A stretch of 64,000 nucleotides of DNA from Pectobacterium punjabense. GTDB taxonomy: Bacteria > Pseudomonadota > Gammaproteobacteria > Enterobacterales > Enterobacteriaceae. Position numbers and translations under genes: made by a program. The notes under the pieces were generated by a model that had not been told where the DNA came from, made no database searches, and saw only the letters and a program-made list of their open reading frames with translations. Shown piece by piece: positions 8,276 through 14,363 of the stretch (its first letter is position 1; each line of letters starts with the position of its first letter). The stretch spans positions 62,001 to 126,000 of the forward strand of contig NZ_CP038498.1 of assembly GCF_012427845.1 (NCBI RefSeq). The letters are read 5' to 3'.

Positions 8276-8611
8276 TTAAACTATCTTGGGTCCTTCCCAT
8301 TCAAGTTTTTCTCTCAAATCATCCGGAACAATTGAGAAAAGGTCAGAAAAAATTTTTAAGTGGTCGTTATAAAGCATACTGATCTTTGCGTTACAATTTT
8401 CATAGTAATATCTACAGTGATGATTTAAGAAACGTATGTCATCATCTTTAAATTCTTCATGAGACAACAGGGAATAGAATCCATGAATCAACTGTGTCTC
8501 ATATATCGCGGAACGGTTTCTAATTCTGCGAAGAAAGCTAGACTGGGCCACCATGCGCAAATGAGGTAGTGTTACTTGTAGTATATCGATGTAAATTTCA
8601 TTTTTTTTCAT
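8276..8611 (-). CDS. Immunity-like protein, 109-aa family, copy 2 (111 aa)
   Basis: The start is the ATG at 8611, preceded by AGGGAGG at a 5-base spacing; a longer frame to 8680 lacks such a site. The 111-residue product shares with the copies at 5664 and 11249 the KKNEIYI start, the YETQLIHGF and NHHCRYYYENCN blocks and the KLEWEGPK end, but is much more diverged. It lies between two deaminase modules, so it probably arrived with a different toxin. Function is inferred from context only. Confidence 0.7.
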   Translation of the reverse strand: MKKNEIYIDILQVTLPHLRMVAQSSFLRRIRNRSAIYETQLIHGFYSLLSHEEFKDDDIRFLNHHCRYYYENCNAKISMLYNDHLKIFSDLFSIVPDDLREKLEWEGPKIV

Positions 8612-8671
8612 TATACCTCCCTCTAAAATTGGGTTTAGTAAATAACTTAGTGATAGTTGCAACCGAGGATA

Positions 8672-8689
8672 GCGGCCCACAAGGGCCGC
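8672..8689. repeat. Module hairpin, copy 2
   Basis: GCGGCCC-ACAA-GGGCCGC directly after the stop of the immunity gene 8701-9069. The same hairpin with a different tetraloop follows two other immunity genes, at 9460-9477 and 10493-10510, and a degraded form follows the fourth at 7673-7692. It may act as a terminator or as the edge of the mobile module. Confidence 0.7.
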
Positions 8690-8700
8690 TTTGTTATTTA

Positions 8701-9069
8701 TTAGGATTGCTTATCAATCAATCCCAGTAAAGACATATCATAGAGAAGGTCTTTTCTATCATCATCAGCTATACAGTCGAGGAGTTCATTTAGACTGTGT
8801 TTTGATAAAATAGTTGAGATTACATCTTTGTGATATTTTTTAGTTTGTTCAGTCTCCCTTCCTGCGTCCGATATAAGGGTAATGACTTCAAGCATTAGGT
8901 CTTCTGTTGGTGAATTAAAGGAGCCTTCCAATGCATCATAGGCAAATGCATGCTCGGACTCATTCTCACTCCATGTTTTACCGTTTCCTTTTGATACCAA
9001 ATTTTTATTTTGGCAATAAGAGTAGCATGCATTAAAAAAAATGTTCTTTATTTCGTCATAATTGTTCAT
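8701..9069 (-). CDS. Immunity-like protein of the deaminase-toxin modules, copy B (122 aa)
   Basis: ATG at 9069 is chosen because an AAGGATGA ribosome site precedes it; a TTG at 9075 gives two more residues. The family blocks are AFAYDALEGSFNSPTEDLMLEV and KDLLYDMSLLGLIDKQS, the latter nearly identical to copy D. It begins 7 bases after the stop of a toxin copy that has an internal deletion, so the partner toxin is dead while the immunity gene is intact. This is the most diverged family member in the N-terminal 60 residues, as expected for toxin-specific recognition. Confidence 0.75.
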   Translation of the reverse strand: MNNYDEIKNIFFNACYSYCQNKNLVSKGNGKTWSENESEHAFAYDALEGSFNSPTEDLMLEVITLISDAGRETEQTKKYHKDVISTILSKHSLNELLDCIADDDRKDLLYDMSLLGLIDKQS

Positions 9070-9076
9070 TTTCAAT

Positions 9077-9460
9077 TCATCCTTTCTTCTTCGGAATCAA
9101 TCTGACATGATTGTTATCTAACACGTCTATATTAATATTAGGATATCTATCTTGGAATTTTTTCATAACACCTAAACAACTCTCACAGGATGCCCGTTCT
9201 GTGAATATGGGGGTTACACTGCCTTTTGCTGAGATATTTCTTCCTAATCTATCGGCTAAGTTATCTAGTATTTTGTATTCTGAATCAGTGTTTCTTGAAA
9301 TAGGTCTCACAGCCTGCGGTTGGCGTCACGAGGCTTTTTGACAGGTACTGATTATCGACGCCTGCTTTCCCGATGCCCGCGAATGTATTCGCTATCGAAA
9401 TGCTAAATCCTAAGGTTTCTTTAGCCTCAAGATGAGGTCAATTAATTATTTTTTTGGCGG
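9077..9460 (-). pseudogene. Deaminase-type CdiA-CT toxin with internal deletion (module B)
   Basis: The upstream part (from about 9443) matches the open copy at 9868-10473 through LSKSLVTPTA, then the frame runs into a stop (GCETYFKKH). The downstream part, from ISRNTDSEYKILDNLADRLG through ASCESCLGVMKKF to the stop at 9077, is intact but in another frame. Compared with the open copy roughly 230 bases, including the catalytic His region (AAHSK), are missing. The 3' part can be read from a GTG at 9310 as a 77-residue peptide, but that cannot be an active deaminase. Confidence 0.7.
9315..9460 (-). repeat. 146-bp direct repeat (module junction), copy 1
   Basis: Aligns without gaps to 10351-10496 with about seven mismatches by eye. 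It codes for the fragment that precedes both deaminase toxins (EAKETLGF... to SLVTPTA) and ends in an AT-rich run next to the module hairpin. Confidence 0.85.
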
Positions 9461-9477
9461 CGGCCCGCAAGGGCCGC
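9460..9477. repeat. Module hairpin, copy 3
   Basis: GCGGCCC-GCAA-GGGCCGC located 10 bases after the stop of the immunity gene 9488-9868 and at the outer edge of the 146-bp repeat. Confidence 0.7.
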
Positions 9478-9487
9478 TCTATCTTAA

Positions 9488-9868
9488 CTATTTAGATTTC
9501 TTTTCAATCAATCCAAGTAGTTGCATGTCATAAAGTAAGTCTTTCTTCTCATCTTCGCCAATATCTTTAATCAGTTCTTCCAGAGAGTTTTCCGCAAGTA
9601 TATCAGTAATGAATTTTCGTAGGTTAGACTCTACATCTTTCAGTCCTCTACCTGCTTTAAGTATTAGTGTGAGTACATTAAGCATGAGGTTTTCTATAGG
9701 CCGTTCGAATGCATTTTCATATTGATAGTAAGCATAAGCTATTTCTTCGCCACTATATCCCCATTTTTCTCCGGTTTTTTTGTATGTATCTAATTTGCTT
9801 CTACAGCAGCTGTAAAAACAGTCTAAAAATTCAGCTTTTAATTCATAATACGTTATGCGGTCTTCCAT
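9488..9868 (-). CDS. Immunity-like protein of the deaminase-toxin modules, copy C (126 aa)
   Basis: Its ATG overlaps the stop of the open toxin fragment by one base (TAATG), a strong sign of translational coupling between toxin and immunity. The 126-residue product shows the family blocks CFYSCCRSKL, AYYQYENAFERPIENLMLNV and KKDLLYDMQLLGLIEKK. It is the only copy that still sits next to an uninterrupted toxin frame, so it is the best candidate for a live toxin-immunity pair. Not assigned to a named immunity family. Confidence 0.78.
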   Translation of the reverse strand: MEDRITYYELKAEFLDCFYSCCRSKLDTYKKTGEKWGYSGEEIAYAYYQYENAFERPIENLMLNVLTLILKAGRGLKDVESNLRKFITDILAENSLEELIKDIGEDEKKDLLYDMQLLGLIEKKSK

Positions 9869-10473
9869 TAATTTTTTCTCCGAGGGATAAGCATTACATC
9901 ATTGTTATCGAGGATTTCTATTTTGATATTTGGATATTTTTTCTGAAACTGATCCACTACGCCTAGGCAGCTTTCGCACGCAGCTCGCTCTGTGAAGATT
10001 GTCACCGTCCCTTTAGCATCTGTGTTTTTTCCTAATTTGTCAGCTAGATTGTCCAATATCTTGTATTCTGAATCAGAGTTTCTTGATATTTTATCTCCCG
10101 CCTTATTTGGCAAAATCATATGAGTAAAGTTGCTCTGACTACCTTTTCCTACAAAACTTTTTTCTCCAATGTCAATCTTACTGTGTGCCGCCATGGATTT
10201 TGGCATGTCGGGTATATCAATTTGTGCCACGGCTACATTACCTGAGGTTCTTATGTCATGTGAAAATGGTGCTCTTGCGTCCAGCACCTGCTGCCTAAAG
10301 CCAGCCGCTTGCTGTATGGTCTTCTCATTAATCAGATAACTTTTCCAGCTTGCGGTTGGCGTCACGAGGCTTTTTGACAGGTACTGATTACCGACGCCTG
10401 CTTTTCCGATGCCCGCGAATGTGCTCGCTATCGAAATACCAAATCCTAAGGCTTCTTTAGCCTCAAGATGAGG
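9868..10473 (-). CDS. Orphan CdiA-CT toxin fragment, deaminase-type (module C)
   Basis: The frame is open for 201 codons from just after a stop at 10474-10476; the first in-frame start is a GTG at 10365 (165 aa). The first ~50 residues (GISIASTFAGIGKAGVGN...) look like the hydrophobic pretoxin end of a CdiA protein. The remainder fits the toxin-deaminase fold of the BURPS668_1122 type: VAVAQIDIP strand, a His-containing helix AAHSKI, the helix DSEYKILDNLADKLG, a strand VTIFTER, and the zinc-site motif CESC followed by a helix and a final strand IEILDN. There is no signal peptide, and the delivery domain is missing. It may be expressed internally or serve as a donor for recombination into a cdiA gene. 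Confidence 0.65.
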   Translation of the reverse strand, partial: PHLEAKEALGFGISIASTFAGIGKAGVGNQYLSKSLVTPTASWKSYLINEKTIQQAAGFRQQVLDARAPFSHDIRTSGNVAVAQIDIPDMPKSMAAHSKIDIGEKSFVGKGSQSNFTHMILPNKAGDKISRNSDSEYKILDNLADKLGKNTDAKGTVTIFTERAACESCLGVVDQFQKKYPNIKIEILDNNDVMLIPRRKN

Positions 10474-10496
10474 TCAATTAATTATTTTTTTGGCGG
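10351..10496 (-). repeat. 146-bp direct repeat (module junction), copy 2
   Basis: See copy 1 at 9315-9460. Here it leads in frame into the open deaminase toxin. Confidence 0.85.
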
Positions 10497-10510
10497 CCCA
10501 TAAGGGCCGC
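10493..10510. repeat. Module hairpin, copy 4
   Basis: GCGGCCC-ATAA-GGGCCGC located 11 bases after the stop of the immunity gene 10522-10896. Confidence 0.7.
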
Positions 10511-10521
10511 TTTGTTATTTA

Positions 10522-10896
10522 TTAGGATTGCTTATCAATTAATCCCAGTAAAGACATATCATAGAGAAGGTCTGATTTTTCTTCCTCGGTGATCTCCTCT
10601 AACAGCTGTTCAAGAGGATGTTCAACGAGAATTTTTTCTATCATCTCTCTATGGTATCTTTCGGTTATTTCTGGCCCTCTTCCTGCGATCATAATTAAAG
10701 ATAAGACTTCAAGCATCAAATTTTCAATGGGGAAATAATAAGATCCCTCTGCTTGATCATAGGCATAGCCAATCTCTTGAAAGTAAATATTTTCTATTTC
10801 TTTCCCTTTGTTTTTAACAAATATCATGTTTCTACAGCAGTCATAATATTTAATTAAAAATGATTCTTTTATTTCTTTATAATAAATATGTTCCAT
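10522..10896 (-). CDS. Immunity-like protein of the deaminase-toxin modules, copy D (124 aa)
   Basis: A 124-residue family member whose C-terminal half is very close to copy A (NLMLEVLSLIMIAGRGP, EQLLEEITEEEKSDLLYDM), while the N-terminal half differs (KYYDCCRNMIFVKNKGKEI). That pattern suggests recombination between copies or selection on the N-terminal recognition surface. Its ATG lies three bases after the stop of a frameshifted toxin remnant. Predicted soluble and cytoplasmic; role inferred. Confidence 0.75.
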   Translation of the reverse strand: MEHIYYKEIKESFLIKYYDCCRNMIFVKNKGKEIENIYFQEIGYAYDQAEGSYYFPIENLMLEVLSLIMIAGRGPEITERYHREMIEKILVEHPLEQLLEEITEEEKSDLLYDMSLLGLIDKQS

Positions 10897-10899
10897 TTT

Positions 10900-11090
10900 C
10901 TAGTCCTTTCTCCCAAAAATAAGCCTGACACCATTATTATCTAAGACATAAACTTTAATTTCAGGTTTTTTTTCTGAAATTTTTCAATAACACCTAAACA
11001 GTTTTCACATGCTGGTTTTTCAGTGAAAGTAGTTTTATTATTGATTTTGGTGATCGTCTGTGCAGCCACTTCTAAGAAATGGCCTGTTCA
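10900..11090 (-). pseudogene. Frameshifted deaminase-type toxin remnant (module D)
   Basis: Minus-strand reading gives FLEVAAQTITKINNKTTFTE, then PACENCLGVIEKFQKK, and after a frameshift within a run of eight T at 10966-10973, PEIKVYVLDNNGVRLIFGRK and a stop directly before the immunity ATG. The CxxC zinc site is kept (CENC). The 5' part of the toxin is lost, since a stop closes the frame near 11085. Confidence 0.6.
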
Positions 11091-11195
11091 CCGAATGGTA
11101 AATAGGCTTGCAATTTAAATGATATCAATTAACTATAGGTCGACGTTTTTTATGTTCATATTTATTTCCCATGAAAATGGATTTTTTAACTATTC

Positions 11196-11229
11196 ACAAC
11201 ATCCATGAATTAAATTTCATGGATGTTGT
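11196..11229. terminator. Hairpin after the 109-aa family gene (copy 3)
   Basis: A 14-bp perfect stem (11196-11209 with 11216-11229) with a 6-base loop lies 19 bases after the stop of the minus-strand gene at 11249. The downstream sequence is AT-rich but has no clean T run. Confidence 0.5.
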
Positions 11230-11248
11230 CTAAATTACTCTTAATCTC

Positions 11249-11578
11249 TTATTTTGGACCTTCCCACAGAAGTTTCGACTTCATTTCTTGTGGAACCATT
11301 TCAAAAAGAGATGATATAAGTTCTTTTTGTCCACTATAGATTATTGAAATGCCATCGTTACAATTCTCAATATAATACCTTGCCTGATTGTTAAGAAAAT
11401 AGATGTCGTGATCTTCAAAATCTGGCGTCAAGATAGTATAAACTAAGTTATGGACAAGTTCCGCTTCATAGTAGCATGATAAATCAGATGATTTTTTATG
11501 TTGTTGCATGCTCCTGATATAAGGAATGGAAAGTAACAACATCTTTATATATATTTCGTTCTTTTTTAATTTTTTCAT
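11249..11578 (-). CDS. Immunity-like protein, 109-aa family, copy 3
   Basis: Almost the same protein as copy 1 at 5664-5993 (for example NDNISIAYSG there, NDGISIIYSG here), so the two are recent duplicates. A GAGGAG-like site lies about 15-20 bases before the ATG. It is followed on the minus strand by a 14-bp hairpin. The shared KSKLxWEGPK end and the FEDHDIYFLNNQARYY block define the family. Context-based role: toxin immunity. Confidence 0.7.
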   Translation of the reverse strand: MKKLKKNEIYIKMLLLSIPYIRSMQQHKKSSDLSCYYEAELVHNLVYTILTPDFEDHDIYFLNNQARYYIENCNDGISIIYSGQKELISSLFEMVPQEMKSKLLWEGPK

Positions 11579-11636
11579 GAATATGATGGCTCCTCTATTT
11601 ATTAGTGTGTTGTTTTAAATCAGATACTTTATGATG

Positions 11637-12101
11637 TTATTCTTCAGGAGAAAAATAGATATCAAAAGCACACTCTAGATCTAAATCAGCTAATGCCTTC
11701 ATCTGCTCTGGCCATAGTACTGGGCCAGAGTGACCGACTGCCGACCACCATACACAGCTGAGTGTCATCTTAACGCCAGGTATATTTTGTAGTTTTTTTA
11801 GACCCTCTTGGCAAGGATCAAGCTTAGCGATAATCCAATCAATATGATCTCTTAGGTCTTTTGAAGAAATGAAGTCTTCGGATGACAGAAACCATCCTGA
11901 TGTTTTTACTTCACGGGTTCGACCTAAACTATTTGTTTTTCTATCACCAATGATATTTTTCTGAGTCGGTTCAATATTGAGGATCGCGCTAACTTCATCA
12001 GGGTGCATCTCACCAGGATAAATCAGCAACTTTGCGCGACACTCCAAACATGTCTCATAGTTCGGATTTGGCGGTGTGATTCTTGAATTAACAGTGTTCA
12101 T
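11637..12101 (-). CDS. DUF4279-type immunity-like protein, copy 2
   Basis: A 154-residue paralogue of the gene at 6905-7387, sharing SLGRTREVKTSGWFLSSE, the HIDWIIAKL helix, a CVWWSA strand with the following G-GPVLWPEQMKALADLDLE block, and an FDIYF end. The ATG overlaps the TGA of a toxin-tail remnant (ATGA), so the former pair was translationally coupled. Divergence between the two copies is spread along the protein, unlike the deaminase immunity family. Specific toxin unknown. Confidence 0.75.
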   Translation of the reverse strand: MNTVNSRITPPNPNYETCLECRAKLLIYPGEMHPDEVSAILNIEPTQKNIIGDRKTNSLGRTREVKTSGWFLSSEDFISSKDLRDHIDWIIAKLDPCQEGLKKLQNIPGVKMTLSCVWWSAVGHSGPVLWPEQMKALADLDLECAFDIYFSPEE

Positions 12102-12160
12102 GGTAAGTAATCCTCAATATTACCAATTATGTAAACCAATTTATCTATATAATTTCCGAA
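12098..12160 (-). pseudogene. Toxin C-terminal remnant upstream of the second DUF4279 gene
   Basis: Reads FGNYIDKLVYIIGNIEDYLP then TGA overlapping the DUF4279 start. It is position-for-position comparable with the remnant at 7387-7473 (GDYIDHTGRILRNIGDCL). Confidence 0.4.
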
Positions 12161-12175
12161 TTTTCTGCTCTATTT

Positions 12176-12244
12176 TTAAATTATCTTCGGTAATTTCCAT
12201 TCAAATTCTCCTCCTAAATGATCTGGAAAGATTCTTAATAATAT
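12176..12244 (-). pseudogene. 3' remnant of the 109-aa immunity family (second)
   Basis: Reads FPDHLGGEFEWKLPKII and stop on the minus strand. Close relative of the remnant at 6027-6095; both lie downstream of a 162/172-aa family gene. Confidence 0.6.
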
Positions 12245-12260
12245 TTTTATTATTTAATTA

Positions 12261-12287
12261 CCCCTGAGCCTATGGTTGGCTCAGGGG
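12261..12287 (-). terminator. Hairpin after the 172-aa immunity-like gene
   Basis: CCCCTGAGCC (12261-12270) pairs with GGCTCAGGGG (12278-12287), 10 bp, loop 7, then an AT-rich stretch on the minus strand. Confidence 0.5.
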
Positions 12288-12311
12288 GATGGGTTTTATA
12301 TTATTATCATG

Positions 12312-12830
12312 TTATCTAAGCCAAAATGGCAGATCATCAGGCCCCAGTGCATCATACTGTTCGAGGGGACGATTTTCATCCTCGATAAACCAAGGTAAGT
12401 CAGAAATAACGGTTTTTACTGCTTCGTATTCATACCCCTGATATGAATTGAAAAGATGGTAATTTATTTCAGCAGATTCCACACACTCTAAGAATGCTTC
12501 GAAATAACGCTTGAATATATCTGATAGCATAGCTTGATTCGGATTTATCCAGCTTTTTTCTCGACAGCCTATCATTTTATGATCCCAATCAATTGATGTA
12601 CTGGGGAAGATAGAAAACAAGTCTCTTACTCTATTCATTTTTTCTTTAGCAAGTGATAGTTCTTCAAGGCGTAGATACCTCTTGTAGAGTCTATCAACTA
12701 AAATATCCCAATCTGTATCTGGGTAGTTCAATTTTGTTAAATTGTTAATACACTGAAAGAATAGTGAAAGATCATTGACTGTGCCCAGCTCAACGACTAA
12801 ACCTCCACCACTGAATCCTATTGTTTTCAT
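12312..12830 (-). CDS. Immunity-like protein, 162/172-aa family, copy 2
   Basis: A 172-residue paralogue of the gene at 6113-6601, with a near-identical C-terminus and a more diverged middle containing about ten extra residues. Its ATG lies 6 bases after the stop of the truncated TpsB gene, which places an immunity gene exactly where the rest of cdiB and all of cdiA should be. That junction points to a deletion. Presumably transcribed from the cdiB promoter and so possibly under iron control. Confidence 0.72.
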   Translation of the reverse strand: MKTIGFSGGGLVVELGTVNDLSLFFQCINNLTKLNYPDTDWDILVDRLYKRYLRLEELSLAKEKMNRVRDLFSIFPSTSIDWDHKMIGCREKSWINPNQAMLSDIFKRYFEAFLECVESAEINYHLFNSYQGYEYEAVKTVISDLPWFIEDENRPLEQYDALGPDDLPFWLR

Positions 12831-12836
12831 TCTGTT

Positions 12837-14105
12837 TTAAACCTGATTGATGAAGGGGTAATACTGCCATTGGATCTCTCGGCTATACTTTTTCTGATAA
12901 CTGCTGTTTTCCTTTGTGTCATCTGTCGCGCCCCAGCTCCGCAGGCCATGGCTTAGCATCGGGTTGAGCGTAAAATATCCCCCGACCAGCGTGGTGCTAT
13001 AGCTGAGCCCAAGGCTGGCGCTACTGACCGTAGGGCTGCTGACCTCGAGGCGCTCACCCGCCATCCGGTTCTCGGTGCGTCGACGAGAGAGCGCGCCATC
13101 CAGCGCCAGCTTCTGCTTCCCATCCCGATAGAGCGTTCTGTTGAGGCTGAGCCGATGAGTGTTGCTTTGTCCTTCATAGCGATACGCGCTGCTGCCGATC
13201 GGGATCGGTTGGAAAAAGTCATTCCAGGCGTATTGGTAGCCGAGCGTCCAGTAGCCATAAGGCAAAGACATCCCGCCCGATAAGGCTTTGCTGCCGTAGT
13301 TATGGCTGAACGCGCTATCGCGGCTGGCGGTGAACCACCAGCGATCGGCGAGCCGCAGCGGGTTATCGAGGGTAAGGCGGGTCGAAAGCTGTTCGCGCCC
13401 CGTGTTTTTTTGTCCGCTGTTGTCAGCGCTGAGAGAGAGGGTGACAGGACGGGCTTGCGTGGTGCGCTTGAGATAAACAATCGAACTCCCTGCTTGTTTT
13501 CCCGGTTGAATATCAATGGCAACCTGCTGCGAAGGCAGACGATTCAACTGTTCCATCCCTTGTTCGATGTCGCGCAGATTAAGAATATGTCCTTCCAGCC
13601 TAGGGAAGGCCATCTTGATTGCGAGTGGCGTTTCCCCTTCCATGCGAATAGCTTCTATCTTTCCCTCGCTGACGCTGATGATGAGCGTGCCGCCGGAGAG
13701 GTCTTGCTCCTGTAAATAGGCCTGACTGGTGACAAAGCCACGATTGAGGTAGGCATTGGTGGTTTCCCTCACGGCGTTATGGATTGTGGCTAAATCAAGG
13801 CAGCGGCTTTGGTAGCGTTGCTGAATGGCCGTGCGATCTTTCGCTGGGAGCGACTCTGCATCATGAAAGACAACTTTTTGGATGGGGAAGCAGACGGCAT
13901 CTCTTGTGGTTGGTGCGGTGACCGCCGGTATTGTTAAGGTTGTGCTGTTTTCCAGCGATAAACGCTGCTGTTTGGCCTGTTCCAGTAATGACTTTTGTTG
14001 GAGTTCCAGCGCATCTCGATCCGTTGGGCTGATGGCGGTGGCGGCAAAGGTTGAGCTGCTGAGACTCAAAAAAATAAGGCTTATAAAAGAAAGGGTTTTA
14101 CACAA
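12837..14105 (-). pseudogene. Truncated TpsB/CdiB-type two-partner secretion transporter
   Basis: A 422-residue product; family members (CdiB, HecB, ShlB, FhaC) have about 550-590. It has a signal peptide (to about residue 22), an N-terminal helix region rich in Gln and Ser, POTRA1 starting at CFPIQKVVF, POTRA2 (EAIRMEGETPL to VAIDIQPGKQAGSS), and the first half of a beta-barrel (VTLSLSADNSGQKNTG and DRWWFTASRD strands). The frame ends at YYPFINQV, so roughly the last third of the barrel, including the conserved VRGY-type lid region, is absent. It is unlikely to secrete anything. A Fur-box-like site lies upstream. The remaining protein is too short to decide between CdiB and haemolysin transporters. 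Confidence 0.8.
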
Positions 14106-14237
14106 AATGAACGCAATCCTTACGTTGATTTACATTTTGCGCTTATATACACAAATGCCTTATGCCGTGGCTAGGTAAAATCGATACCCGATAGAAATTC
14201 GACAGAATGCATTGAGAAGTTTAATTTATGAGAATAA

Positions 14238-14258
14238 AAATGATAGTCATTATCATTT
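14238..14258 (-). promoter_or_regulatory. Fur-box-like operator upstream of the TpsB gene
   Basis: AATGATAGTCATTATCATT is close to the palindromic Fur consensus GATAATGATAATCATTATC. It lies about 130 bases before the TpsB start. Iron-repressed expression is known for ShlBA-type systems, so the site is plausible. Confidence 0.65.
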
Positions 14259-14311
14259 TTATATAATTAGGCAGATAACTCTATCGCAAGATAGCGTTAT
14301 CTTTATATTTA

Positions 14312-14345
14312 TCATAGGGTTTCCGCTGTGGTGGAAACCCTATGA
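14312..14345 (-). terminator. Inverted repeat after bcsC
   Basis: A 13-bp perfect stem (14312-14324 with 14333-14345), 8-base loop, lies 18 bases after the bcsC stop. It lacks a T run on either side but is the obvious end of the bcs operon. Confidence 0.6.
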
Positions 14346-14363
14346 AGTTTGAAGCGAGGAAGG

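Larger units (their letters stand above)
5549..14105 (-). other. Decayed contact-dependent inhibition (CDI/TPS) locus with orphan toxin-immunity array
   Basis: All genes in this AT-rich stretch lie on the minus strand and follow a truncated TpsB/CdiB gene. Instead of the several-kilobase cdiA exoprotein there are ten intact small genes in four paralogous families, plus toxin C-terminal pieces placed directly upstream of immunity-like genes. Sequence relatedness between copies (described under each entry) shows repeated duplication. Interpretation as a CDI locus is inference from the TpsB gene, the toxin-then-immunity order and the small acidic proteins. Confidence 0.7.

Noticed and set aside
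5549-12830. CRISPR array or insertion sequence as explanation of the repeats
   Set aside because: Repeats are protein-coding paralogues and hairpins of irregular spacing; no transposase frame, target duplications or regular spacers were found.
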